64,000 bases of DNA from an uncultured Lachnospiraceae bacterium (lineage in GTDB: Bacteria; Bacillota; Clostridia; Lachnospirales; Lachnospiraceae), in NCBI GenBank assembly GCA_944381615.1, contig CALWLT010000030.1:1-64000 (forward strand), written 5' to 3'. The notes beneath the pieces were generated by a model. It was not told where the DNA came from. It saw only the letters and a program-made list of their open reading frames with translations, and searched no databases. Made by a program: the position numbers and the translations under genes. Positions 24,364-32,733 of the stretch are shown one piece after another. Positions within the stretch are counted from its first letter, which is position 1, and every line of letters begins with the position of its first letter.

Positions 24364-25395
24364 ATGGCCTATACATACATCGATTTATTCTGCGGGGCCG
24401 GCGGCCTGTCGCTGGGCTTTGATCTGGCCGGGTTTCGCAACGTCCTGGCGGTCGAGATAAACCCCGCCTTCGCCGCCACCTACCGGCGCAATTTTCCGGA
24501 TCATCCGCTGGCGGTGGACGATGTGAGAAATCTGGATGCGGCGGCGCTTTCGCGTCTTTTGAACGGGGAGCAGGCCGACGTGATCATCGGAGGGCCGCCC
24601 TGCCAGGGATTTTCCATCGCGGGAAAAATCGGGAGAAGTTTCCTGGAGGACGAGAGAAACGGCCTCTTTCGCGAATTTGTCCGCATCGTTTCGCTGCTGC
24701 GCCCGCGCATCTTCGTGATGGAAAATGTGGCGGCGATGGCGACGCGCCTGAAGGGGAGGACGATACAGGAGATCGTGGAGGCGTTTCAGAATGCCGGGGA
24801 CGGCTACCGCGTTTCCTGGGAGGTGTTAAACAGCGCCGATTACGGGGTGGCCCAGGAGCGGAGACGGACGGTCCTGACGGGCGTCCGCGCGGATCTGGGC
24901 GTTTCGGTCGCGCCGCCCGATAAGGAGGAGCGGCAGGTTTCTGTCCGCGAGGCGATCGGGGATCTGCCGCCGCTTGCCAGCGGGGAGTCGAGCGCGATCC
25001 CCAATCACACGGCGATGCGCCACTCCGCCCAGATGCTGGAGAAGATGAGCTATGTCCGGGACGGCGGCGACCGCATGGATATCCCCGAGGCGCTGCGCCC
25101 GGCGTCGGGCGACGTGCGCAAGTATATCCGCTATGACAGCCGCAGGCCGTCTGTCTGTGTGACCGGGGATATGCGCAAGATTTTTCATTACGAGCAGAAC
25201 CGGGCGCTCACGGCCAGAGAGCTGGCGCGGCTGCAGTCCTTTCCCGACGGGTTTGTGTTTGAGGGGACGTCGATCTGCGTCCAGCAGCAGATCGGGAACG
25301 CGGTGCCCCCGCTTCTGGCGGAGAAAATAGCAGAGAAAGTGGAGGAGGCTTTGGATCATGCCGGGCTATCCGAAGGTAAATTACATCGGGAATAA
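24364..25395 (+). CDS. DNA (cytosine-5-)-methyltransferase
   Basis: A 343-residue C5-cytosine methyltransferase protecting host DNA from the adjacent endonuclease. The ten-motif order is intact: motif I DLFCGAGGLSLGF, motif IV GGPPCQGFS with catalytic C80, motif VI MENV, motif VIII QERRRTV, and motif X IGNAVPP. The variable target-recognition region between VIII and IX is short (about residues 190-270). It starts directly after the endonuclease stop (TAGATG) and overlaps the next methyltransferase by 38 bases. No very-short-patch repair gene was seen. Confidence 0.95.
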   Translation: MAYTYIDLFCGAGGLSLGFDLAGFRNVLAVEINPAFAATYRRNFPDHPLAVDDVRNLDAAALSRLLNGEQADVIIGGPPCQGFSIAGKIGRSFLEDERNGLFREFVRIVSLLRPRIFVMENVAAMATRLKGRTIQEIVEAFQNAGDGYRVSWEVLNSADYGVAQERRRTVLTGVRADLGVSVAPPDKEERQVSVREAIGDLPPLASGESSAIPNHTAMRHSAQMLEKMSYVRDGGDRMDIPEALRPASGDVRKYIRYDSRRPSVCVTGDMRKIFHYEQNRALTARELARLQSFPDGFVFEGTSICVQQQIGNAVPPLLAEKIAEKVEEALDHAGLSEGKLHRE

Positions 25396-26356
25396 GGAAA
25401 AACTGGCCTCCTGGATCATCGGGGAATTCCCGGTAAAGAGCGGAACGGTGCTCGATCTGTTCGGCGGCGGCTGTTCCGTGGCCTACGCGCTGAAGGAAAG
25501 CGGATATTCCGTCGTGGTCAACGATATTCTGTACGCGGATTACGTACTGGGAAAAGCGCTGATAGAAAATCAGGACGCGACGCTTCCGGAGGCGGTGTTT
25601 TCTTACCGTCCGGATCCGGCGCGCGTCAAAGAGCTGACGGAGCGGTTTTCGTTTCTTTCGGAGCGCCTTTACTACCCGGAGGAGACAGAGGAGCTGGCGC
25701 GGCTTGCCGCGCTGGCGGACGCGCTTCCTGAGGGAGAGCGCTACCTGTTTCTGGCGCTCCTTCGCCGGGCGATGATCCGCAAGCTTCCGTATTCGCGGAT
25801 GAACGTGCCCTGGGATCAGATCCGGATTCTGCGGGACGAGGAATACAGCTACCGGAAATACGGACGCCGGCGCGCCTATCACAACCAGAGCTTTGAGAGC
25901 CATATGCGGGAAAATCTGGAAGCCTACAATGCGGCGGTGTTTGCGGGCCGCCCCTGCCGGGCCTGCCGGATGGACGCATTTTCGATGGCGGAGGCGGCGG
26001 GGCCGGTCGACGCGGTGTATCTGGATCCGCCGTATCCCTCGACGATGAATCAGTACGACGATTTCTACGGGCTTTTCGACGAGATGTTCGGCCTTCGCCG
26101 CGGGCACGCGGATTTTACGAAGCGGGAGACGTTTCTTGCGAATCTGGAGGAGCTCGTGCGCCTTCTGCGGCAGAAGGCAGGGTATCTGGTGCTCAGCCAG
26201 AATACGCGGGTAAAGCCGGGGCCGGATCAGATTGCGGCTATGCTGGAGGCGTACGGCAGCGTCTCGATCCGGGAAAAGAAGCACAATTATCAGGTAACGG
26301 GGAAGGAAAATAAGAATGGAAGCAGAGAGCTTCTGTTTCTTGTGAGATTCCGGTAA
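25358..26356 (+). CDS. DNA adenine methyltransferase, D12 (alpha) class
   Basis: A 332-residue N6-adenine methyltransferase. Motif X (YIGNKEKL, residues 9-16) comes first, then motif I (LDLFGGGCSVAY, 32-43) and motif IV DPPY at 223-226; this order is typical of alpha/D12 enzymes such as Dam and M.DpnII. As the second modification enzyme of the cassette it probably methylates the strand that the cytosine enzyme cannot, which fits an asymmetric recognition sequence. The gene overlaps the upstream methyltransferase by 38 bases. Confidence 0.93.
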   Translation: MPGYPKVNYIGNKEKLASWIIGEFPVKSGTVLDLFGGGCSVAYALKESGYSVVVNDILYADYVLGKALIENQDATLPEAVFSYRPDPARVKELTERFSFLSERLYYPEETEELARLAALADALPEGERYLFLALLRRAMIRKLPYSRMNVPWDQIRILRDEEYSYRKYGRRRAYHNQSFESHMRENLEAYNAAVFAGRPCRACRMDAFSMAEAAGPVDAVYLDPPYPSTMNQYDDFYGLFDEMFGLRRGHADFTKRETFLANLEELVRLLRQKAGYLVLSQNTRVKPGPDQIAAMLEAYGSVSIREKKHNYQVTGKENKNGSRELLFLVRFR

Positions 26357-26400
26357 CGCCCGGCCTTGCCGGAAGCAAAAGAAGACAGGAGGAAAACGGC

Positions 26401-27303
26401 GTGGGGGAACATAAGAATCGAAAAGCGGCGGCGCAGATCCTGGCCGCGGGAACCGGCTGGGGAATCATCGGAGTTTTTTCACGCCCGCTCTCGGCAGCCG
26501 GGCTGAACGTGATCCAGATTACCGCGATCCGCTGCCTGATTGTGGCGGCGGGGATGGCGCTCATCCTTCTGATCCGGGATCGGAGCCAGTTTCGCATCCG
26601 GCTTCGCGATCTGCCGCTGTTTGCCGGGATCGGGATTCTGAGCCTGGTCTTTTTTAATGTCTGTTATTTTCTGACCATTCAGCAGGCGACGCTGGCGGCC
26701 GCCTCCATCCTGCTTTATACGGCGCCTTTTTTTGTGCTGCTTGCCTCGGCGTTTCTGTTTCATGAGCCGGTCACGCCCCGCAAGCTGGCGGCGCTTTTCC
26801 TGGCGTTTGGCGGCTGCGTCCTGGTCAGCGGGTCCGGAGGCGGGCGCATGGGAGCGGCCGCGATCCTCACGGGGATCGGATCCGGGATCGGCTACGGGCT
26901 TTACAGCATTCTCGGGAGTGTGGCGTTGAAACGCTGCCGCCCGTTTACCATGGTTTTTTACGCGTTTCTGATCGCGGCGGCGGCGCTGCTGCCGTTCTGC
27001 CGGCCGGCTGAGATCGGGGCCGTCCTGGCGGCGGGCCGCCCGGCCCTCGTCTGTGCGCTGGCGCTGGGCCTTGTCTCCACGCTTCTGCCGTTTTTGCTCT
27101 ACACGACCGGCCTGCAGAAGATGGAGGCCGGCCGCGCGGCCGTGCTGGCGTTTGCGGAGCCGATGGTGGCGGCGCTCTCCGGGATCGTGGTGTTTCAGGA
27201 GGCGCTTACGTGGCAGAGCGCTCTGGGGATCGCGCTGATTTTCGGGGCGATTGTTCTGCTGAATCGCGGCGGCGGCGCGCAAAGCAGCGATCGCAGATCC
27301 TGA
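26401..27303 (+). CDS. EamA/DMT superfamily transporter
   Basis: A 300-residue protein with ten hydrophobic helices in two EamA halves (first half ending near residue 137, second starting with GAAAILTGIGSGIGYGLYSI). DMT members export or import metabolites such as amino acids, nucleosides or drugs; the substrate is unknown. GTG start with GGAGG eight bases upstream; no ATG fits. The 3' end overlaps the convergent helicase gene by 98 bases, so both proteins' C-termini are encoded by the same DNA. Confidence 0.88.
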   Translation: MGEHKNRKAAAQILAAGTGWGIIGVFSRPLSAAGLNVIQITAIRCLIVAAGMALILLIRDRSQFRIRLRDLPLFAGIGILSLVFFNVCYFLTIQQATLAAASILLYTAPFFVLLASAFLFHEPVTPRKLAALFLAFGGCVLVSGSGGGRMGAAAILTGIGSGIGYGLYSILGSVALKRCRPFTMVFYAFLIAAAALLPFCRPAEIGAVLAAGRPALVCALALGLVSTLLPFLLYTTGLQKMEAGRAAVLAFAEPMVAALSGIVVFQEALTWQSALGIALIFGAIVLLNRGGGAQSSDRRS

Positions 27304-29203
27304 AGGGGTAGCCCATCGGCAGCATGCGGCCGCAGGACTGGCAGCGGGAAATATAGCTCTTCTTGCCCTTGGAGAGGTACTGCATGATAGTCGCCTCGGT
27401 TTTGGCGCGCTCCTGCTCCAGCCACTCCTCGTCGATGATCTTGTCGAAGCGGTGGGAGAACTGGTAGTAGAGCTCCAGCTTGCGGTAGTAGGTCTCGTAT
27501 TTCTGGAGCCCCTGCTTGTCCCCGGCATATTTGTCGGGGTGCTTTAAATGCGTGTCCGCCGGGTAGTCTTTGCAGTATTTCAGCCACTGGGAGACGACCT
27601 GGCGGTCGTCCGTATCGATGGGACAGCTGATCATGCGGTAGAGGATGTGCTTGTCCTCAAAGCCGTAGATATCGTCGCGGCAGCGCTCGGCCTGGGCGTA
27701 GAGCGTCAGCGTTTCGTCGATGCTGACCTTTTCAAACGGCGGGTCGGGCTCGACGGATTTCCAGACGCGCAGGATGACGTCGAGCGGCTCGTCCAGATCC
27801 AGGAGGATCTGGGGGAAGCCCAGGCTGACCTTTTCGATGGGCGGCTCGGTCTCGTTCAGATGCTCCCGGATGTAGGCGAGGGAATCCTCGTCCATGGCGG
27901 TCACGTAACCGGTGTCAAAGAGGCCGAAGCGGCCGGCGCGGCCGGCAATCTGCTTGATCTCGGGGGTGGTCAGCTTCCGGCGGCGGGTGCCGTCAAATTT
28001 GTCCGTCTGCACAAATACGATGCGGCGGACGGGGAGATTGAGGCCCATGCCGATGGCGTCGGTGGCGACGACGACTTTGGTCTTGCCGCTGGTAAAGAGC
28101 TGCATCTGCCGGCGGCGGATCTCCGGCGGCAGGCTGCCGTAGATGACGCTGGCCCGGACGCCCTGTTCCTCCAGGCGGCCGGCCACGTCGAGGACGGATT
28201 TTTTGGAAAATACGACCAGGGCGTCGCCGGGCAGGACGCTTTCGGGGAAGGAAAACGGTTCGTCCTCGCACAGGAGGGCCGTTTTCCGCTGGTAGCGGCA
28301 GACGGCATAGGAGTCGCCGCAGAGATGGATCAGGTGGGCGACGACCTGTTCCGCCGCCGGGCTCATACAGACGTGGATCTCTCCGGCGCGCAGGCCCAGG
28401 ATGGCCCGCGTCCAGCAGTGGCCGCGATCCGGATCGGCGGTCAGCTGCGCCTCGTCGATGACGGCAATGTCATATTCCTGCGAGAGATCGGCCATTTCAA
28501 TGGTGGAGGCGGTAATGCGGCTCCCCTCGTCGGCGATGCACTCCTGCCCGGTCAGCATGGTGCAGGGAACGTGATATTCCTGCATTTTCTCGTAGACCTC
28601 CAGCGCCAGGAGGCGCAGGGGCCCCAGATAGACGCCGTTTTGCGCCAGCTTCAGCCGTTCCAGCGCGTGAAAGGTCTTGCCGCTGTTGGTCGGGCCGATG
28701 TGGAGGATGAAGCGGCGGTGCATCTGCATGGTTTCCGGAAATTCCAGCTCCGGGCGGGAGGGCACCAGGTCCATGATCTTGTACTCGATCACATAGCGCT
28801 TGTAGATCTGATAGAGATCCAGGAGCGGACGGGAGCAGATCTCCCCGTCCAGCTCCGTTTCCAGATAATTCAGGAAATCAATGGAGAGATCGGCCTCATA
28901 GGAGGGCAGAAACATGGCCAGATCGAGGCGGACGAGCTCGGGAAGAATCGTCTCCTCCAGCTTCTGGACGGAAGCCTGATCGCCGGATCGCCAGGCGAAA
29001 TACGCGAGGTTCTTGATCTGGCGGTGCCATTCCTCCAGCGGCCGCGCGCTGACCTGCGCGGCCTTGACGCGCTTCAGATTCTTTGCCAGGCGGGTCAGGC
29101 GCTCCCTGTAATCGCGGGGCCTCGCCCCGCTTTTTTTCTTTTTGCGGCTCTCCGACGCGTACTGCCGGATGTAGGTCTGAATCAGCTGATCCCGGTCTAT
29201 CAT
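27206..29203 (-). CDS. SUV3-like RNA/DNA helicase with C-terminal zinc ribbon
   Basis: A 665-residue superfamily 2 helicase of the SUV3 (Ski2-like) type, best known from the mitochondrial RNA degradosome. Motifs: Walker A GPTNSGKT (170-177), DEAQ (250-253), YGSLPPEIRR, TDAIGMGLNLPVRR and QIAGRAGRFG (418-427). An N-terminal 150-residue helical region precedes the motor, and the C-terminus has C621-x2-C624-x12-C637-x2-C640, a probable zinc ribbon not found in the mitochondrial enzyme. No RNase partner is adjacent. A role in RNA turnover or unwinding is likely but unproven here. Confidence 0.85.
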   Translation of the reverse strand: MIDRDQLIQTYIRQYASESRKKKKSGARPRDYRERLTRLAKNLKRVKAAQVSARPLEEWHRQIKNLAYFAWRSGDQASVQKLEETILPELVRLDLAMFLPSYEADLSIDFLNYLETELDGEICSRPLLDLYQIYKRYVIEYKIMDLVPSRPELEFPETMQMHRRFILHIGPTNSGKTFHALERLKLAQNGVYLGPLRLLALEVYEKMQEYHVPCTMLTGQECIADEGSRITASTIEMADLSQEYDIAVIDEAQLTADPDRGHCWTRAILGLRAGEIHVCMSPAAEQVVAHLIHLCGDSYAVCRYQRKTALLCEDEPFSFPESVLPGDALVVFSKKSVLDVAGRLEEQGVRASVIYGSLPPEIRRRQMQLFTSGKTKVVVATDAIGMGLNLPVRRIVFVQTDKFDGTRRRKLTTPEIKQIAGRAGRFGLFDTGYVTAMDEDSLAYIREHLNETEPPIEKVSLGFPQILLDLDEPLDVILRVWKSVEPDPPFEKVSIDETLTLYAQAERCRDDIYGFEDKHILYRMISCPIDTDDRQVVSQWLKYCKDYPADTHLKHPDKYAGDKQGLQKYETYYRKLELYYQFSHRFDKIIDEEWLEQERAKTEATIMQYLSKGKKSYISRCQSCGRMLPMGYPFRICDRCFARRRRDSAEQSPRKSARSPERSAT

Positions 29204-29235
29204 AATCTTATGTCTGCTCCTTCTTTTCCCTTACT

Positions 29236-29304
29236 GCGGCGCGCCGGCTTTCAGAACTGCCGGGCCGTGCTCTGCCGGCTTTCAAAGCCGGCGCGCCGCT
29301 TTTT
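29236..29304. promoter_or_regulatory. Three-armed inverted repeat upstream of the helicase gene
   Basis: Arm 1 (29236-29251) and arm 3 (29284-29299) are a perfect 16-bp inverted repeat; arm 2 (29274-29282, GCCGGCTTT) can also pair with the first nine bases of arm 3. On the plus strand arm 3 is followed by TTTTT (29300-29304). On the minus strand the structure begins close to the predicted helicase transcription start. Alternative pairing is the usual hallmark of an attenuator. Confidence 0.55.
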
Positions 29305-29333
29305 ATTATGACAGAAAATCCGCGTTCCCGCAA
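29305..29333 (-). promoter_or_regulatory. Promoter of the helicase gene
   Basis: On the minus strand TTGCGG (29333-29328), 17-bp spacer, CATAAT (29310-29305), just upstream of the three-armed repeat. Confidence 0.5.
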
Positions 29334-29476
29334 GAGGCGGGGGAGCGGGAAGCGCCTGAAACGCGCGAAAGCGTGAATCTTTTGTGAACCGGTGGAAATA
29401 GGAGGGCGGATCTGCTAAAATAACAGGCAGAAAGCCCCGCGCAGGACCGGGCGGGGAGAGAAAGGATGAGAACGGG

Positions 29477-30154
29477 ATGGAAGCGTTAAAAATACTGGTG
29501 GTTGACGATGAGGCAAGGATGCGCAAGCTGGTAAAGGATTTTCTGTCGGTCAAGGGATATCAGGTGCTGGAGGCGGGCGACGGCGAGGAGGCCGTCGATC
29601 TGTTTTTCGCGCAGAAGGATATCGCCCTCATCCTGCTGGATGTGATGATGCCGAAGATGGACGGCTGGGAGGTCTTAAAGACGATCCGCCGGCACTCGCA
29701 GGTGCCGATTATCATGCTGACGGCGCGGGGCGAGGAGAGCGACGAGCTGCAGGGCTTTAACCTGGGCGTGGACGAGTATATTTCCAAGCCCTTCAGCCCC
29801 AAGATCCTGGTGGCGCGGGTGGAGGCGATCCTGCGCAGGAGCAGCCAGGGTTCGCAGGACGTGATCGATGTGGGCGGGATTCACATCGACAAGACGGCCC
29901 ACCAGGTGCTGGTGGACGGAAAACCGGTGGATTTAAGCTACAAGGAATTTGAGCTGATGACGTATTTTGCCGAGAATCAGGGGATCGCCCTGTCGCGGGA
30001 GAAGATTCTGAATAACGTCTGGAATTACGACTATTTCGGCGACGCGAGGACCATCGACACACATGTGAAGAAGCTGCGGAGCAAGCTGGGGGACAAGGGC
30101 GACTACATCAAGACGATCTGGGGAATGGGCTACAAGTTCGAGCCGGCGCAGTAA
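29477..30154 (+). CDS. OmpR-family response regulator
   Basis: A 225-residue two-component regulator. The receiver domain (residues 1-120) has the acidic pair DD at 10-11, phospho-acceptor D55 in LILLDVMMPKMDGWEV and the switch Lys in EYISKPFSPK. The C-terminal winged helix runs from about residue 130 (GGIHIDKTAHQVLVDGKPVD) to DARTIDTHVKKLRSKLGD. It is followed 22 bases later by its sensor kinase. Targets unknown; PhoB/VanR-like group. Confidence 0.95.
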   Translation: MEALKILVVDDEARMRKLVKDFLSVKGYQVLEAGDGEEAVDLFFAQKDIALILLDVMMPKMDGWEVLKTIRRHSQVPIIMLTARGEESDELQGFNLGVDEYISKPFSPKILVARVEAILRRSSQGSQDVIDVGGIHIDKTAHQVLVDGKPVDLSYKEFELMTYFAENQGIALSREKILNNVWNYDYFGDARTIDTHVKKLRSKLGDKGDYIKTIWGMGYKFEPAQ

Positions 30155-30176
30155 CCGGGACGGGGGATGAGAAGCA

Positions 30177-31820
30177 ATGAAAAGAGGGCATTCGATCCGC
30201 CTGCATTTTACGGTTATTTTTATCGGCCTGATGGCGCTGGCCGTCATGGCCGTCTGGTGCATTAACACCTGGTTTCTGGAGGATTATTATCAGGATCAGA
30301 AGCTGGATCAGCTGGAGGACGGCTACCGCGTCATGGATCGGATCATCTGCGGGGCGAAGGAAGAAGGCCGCAGCGTGCTGCGGGATGCGCAGGAGGAGCT
30401 TCTGCGCCAGATGGAAGAGCTGTTCGGCGAGGAGACGGGGACGCAGGGCGCGTCTGCGCAGGAAGAGAGACGGGCGGTAACCCGCCTGGCGGAGGTGGTG
30501 CGCGATCTGCGGGACACCTCCAACGTCGCGATCCTGATCTATGATAATGTGACGGATCAGACGCTGATCTCCTCGCCGCGGGATATTGAGACGATGGAGG
30601 AGCGGGTCCAGGGGTATATTCTGGGGCGCAATGCGTTCCGGGGAGAGACGGTGCGCCAGGATGACAATTATGTGATTCAGAAGACCTTTGATCCTCGCAG
30701 CCAGACGTTTTATCTGGAGAGCTGGGGCTTTTTTTCCGACAACTCGACGATCTTCCTGATGACGACGCCGCTGGAGAGCATCCGGGAGAGCGTGCGCATT
30801 TCCAACCGCTTTCTGCTCTATGTCGGGATCTGCGTGATCCTGGCGGGAAGCGTGCTGCTCTATTTCCTGATGAAGCATATGACGGGCCCGATTTACCGGC
30901 TCTCCCAGCTGTCGGAACGGATGTCGCGCCTGGATTTTACGGCCCGCTACGTGCGCCCGAAGCATTCGACGGAGGAGGTCGACACGCTGGGGAACAGCAT
31001 GAACACGCTCTCGGACCGCCTGCAGGAGACGATTGGGAAGCTGCAGGCGGCCAATGAGCAGCTGCAGAGGGATATCGATGAGAAGACACAGATCGACGAG
31101 ATGCGCAAGGAATTTATCGCCAATGTGTCGCATGAGCTGAAGACGCCGATCGCCCTGATTCAGGGTTATGCGGAAGGGCTGGTCGAGGGCATGGCCGAGG
31201 ACGCGGAGAACCGCAGCTATTACTGCGGCGTGATCATGGACGAGGCCGGCAAGATGAACAAGATGGTGCGGCAGCTTCTGACGCTGACGGCGCTGGAATT
31301 TGGGCGGGAGCAGGCGGTCATCGAGCGCTTTGATCTGACGGAGCTGGTGCAGAGCGTGCTGGCGGCTTCCGGGCTGATGTTAAAGCAGAAGGAGATTAAG
31401 GTGGAATGCGGCCTGACGGATCCGGTTTTTGTCATGGGCGATGAGTTTAAGATCGAGGAGGTCGTGACCAATTATCTGACGAATGCGGTCAACCATGCGC
31501 AGGGAGAGAAGCGGATCGCGATCCGGGCCGTGCGGCGTATGGGCGCGGACGGGGCGCGGATCCGCGTGTCGGTGTTTAACACGGGGCAGCCGATTCCGGA
31601 GGAGGCGCTTCCCAATCTGTGGACGAAATTTTACAAGGTGGACAAGGCCCGGACGCGGGCTTACGGCGGAAGCGGCATCGGCCTTTCGATTGTGAAGGCG
31701 ATCATGGAATCGCACCGCCAGGCGTACGGCGTGGAAAACCGGGAGGACGGCGTGGAATTCTGGTTTGAGCTGGCCTGCGCGGGGGAGGATCCGGATTGCA
31801 CGGAAAGCAGAACGCCCTGA
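30177..31820 (+). CDS. Membrane sensor histidine kinase
   Basis: A 547-residue kinase, partner of the preceding regulator. Topology: membrane helix 1 at about 10-30, an extracellular sensor region of about 180 residues (31-210), helix 2 at about 211-232, HAMP linker to about 290, dimerisation domain with phospho-His H319 in ANVSHELKTPI, and the ATPase domain with N-box NYLTNAVNHA and G-box GGSGIGLSIVK. The signal sensed cannot be told from the extracellular region, which is helical and acidic. Confidence 0.95.
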   Translation: MKRGHSIRLHFTVIFIGLMALAVMAVWCINTWFLEDYYQDQKLDQLEDGYRVMDRIICGAKEEGRSVLRDAQEELLRQMEELFGEETGTQGASAQEERRAVTRLAEVVRDLRDTSNVAILIYDNVTDQTLISSPRDIETMEERVQGYILGRNAFRGETVRQDDNYVIQKTFDPRSQTFYLESWGFFSDNSTIFLMTTPLESIRESVRISNRFLLYVGICVILAGSVLLYFLMKHMTGPIYRLSQLSERMSRLDFTARYVRPKHSTEEVDTLGNSMNTLSDRLQETIGKLQAANEQLQRDIDEKTQIDEMRKEFIANVSHELKTPIALIQGYAEGLVEGMAEDAENRSYYCGVIMDEAGKMNKMVRQLLTLTALEFGREQAVIERFDLTELVQSVLAASGLMLKQKEIKVECGLTDPVFVMGDEFKIEEVVTNYLTNAVNHAQGEKRIAIRAVRRMGADGARIRVSVFNTGQPIPEEALPNLWTKFYKVDKARTRAYGGSGIGLSIVKAIMESHRQAYGVENREDGVEFWFELACAGEDPDCTESRTP

Positions 31821-31824
31821 TCGC

Positions 31825-31853
31825 TTGTCCGATCCGTCAAAAGCCGCTATAAT
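31825..31853 (+). promoter_or_regulatory. Promoter of the TetR gene
   Basis: TTGTCC (31825-31830), 17-bp spacer, TATAAT (31848-31853), directly after the kinase stop. Confidence 0.7.
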
Positions 31854-31906
31854 AAACACAAACGGGAGATTCTGCCGCGGGAAGCGGGAGAAGAAAGGAT
31901 GTTATT

Positions 31907-32557
31907 ATGCCGAAGGCATCTCTGGAGTTAATTGCCAGGCGGGAGAAGGAGATCGTCGACGCCTGCGAGAAGATATACAGAGCCAAGGGGTTTTGCGGCG
32001 TTACGATTAAGGAGATCAGCACGGAAACCAGTTTTACGAGGCCGGCGATCTACAATTATTTTGAGACGAAGGACGAGATCCTGATGGCGCTTTTATGCCG
32101 CGAATACCGGGAGTTCTGCGAAAGGCTGGAAAGCCTTGCGGCAAAGGCGGCGCAGTGCACAAAGGCGGCGCTGGCGGATCAGATTGCGGGCGCGCTGGCA
32201 GAGCGGGAGATCCTGCTGCGCATTCAGAGCATGGATCTGTTTGAGATTGAGCAGAACAGCCGCCTGGAGCGCCTGGTCAGGCTGAAGGAAATCTACGGGC
32301 GGACCGTCGCCGCGCTGGAAGCGGTGCTCGGCGCATACGGCGTTTCCTCCGGAGAGGAGCGCGCAAGCTGCAGCAGAACGTTTTTTGCGTTCCTGTTCGG
32401 CGTCCACCCGTACGTATTCCACACCGAAAAACAGCTGGAGGCGATGCGGATCGCGGGAATTTCCGTTCGCGGGACGACGGTTTATGAAATGGTGTATCAG
32501 TGCCTTTTGCGGCTGATTCCCGAACGGAAGGGGACGGCGGAAGGTCAGGAGGCGTGA
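31907..32557 (+). CDS. TetR/AcrR family transcriptional regulator
   Basis: A 216-residue TetR regulator: N-terminal helix-turn-helix (residues about 14-58; VTIKEISTETSFTRPAIYNYF is the recognition region) and a helical ligand-binding C-terminal domain. The ligand and target are not visible. It lies between the two-component system and the aminotransferase, with its own promoter and a terminator after it, so it is likely monocistronic. Confidence 0.88.
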   Translation: MPKASLELIARREKEIVDACEKIYRAKGFCGVTIKEISTETSFTRPAIYNYFETKDEILMALLCREYREFCERLESLAAKAAQCTKAALADQIAGALAEREILLRIQSMDLFEIEQNSRLERLVRLKEIYGRTVAALEAVLGAYGVSSGEERASCSRTFFAFLFGVHPYVFHTEKQLEAMRIAGISVRGTTVYEMVYQCLLRLIPERKGTAEGQEA

Positions 32558-32583
32558 TCAGACGGGATAAATAAGGAAGAAAA

Positions 32584-32611
32584 CGGCGCGGCTGCGGCTG
32601 CGCCGCTTTTT
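32584..32611 (+). terminator. Intrinsic terminator after the TetR gene
   Basis: CGGCGC (32584-32589) pairs with GCGCCG (32600-32605) around a GC-rich loop, followed by CTTTTT (32606-32611) and TGTTGT. Confidence 0.75.
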
Positions 32612-32661
32612 GTTGTGCGGGCGGTGTGTTTTGGTGTGTTTTGTTATGTGGGCGCGGGAAC

Positions 32662-32690
32662 TTTACTTTCCGCGCCGTTTGTACTATAAT
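32662..32690 (+). promoter_or_regulatory. Promoter of the aminotransferase operon
   Basis: TTTACT (32662-32667), 17-bp spacer, TATAAT (32685-32690). The spacer and upstream DNA contain a GGCGCGG/CCGCGCC inverted repeat (about 32651-32676) overlapping the -35, a possible operator. Confidence 0.7.
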
Positions 32691-32733
32691 TAAACATTAA
32701 ATTGGTTTAGTCTGCCCTGAAGGAGAAAGAGAA

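Noticed and set aside
23212..26356. Recently acquired genomic island around the restriction cassette
   Set aside because: No composition change, integrase, direct repeats or tRNA junction seen; the tRNA-Gln at 37581 is 11 kb away with no flanking repeat detected.
27548..29311. 587-codon open frame on the plus strand opposite the helicase
   Set aside because: Antisense of a clear SUV3-like gene; composition Gly/Asp/Ala/Arg-biased with no family features, as expected from G+C-rich codons read backwards.
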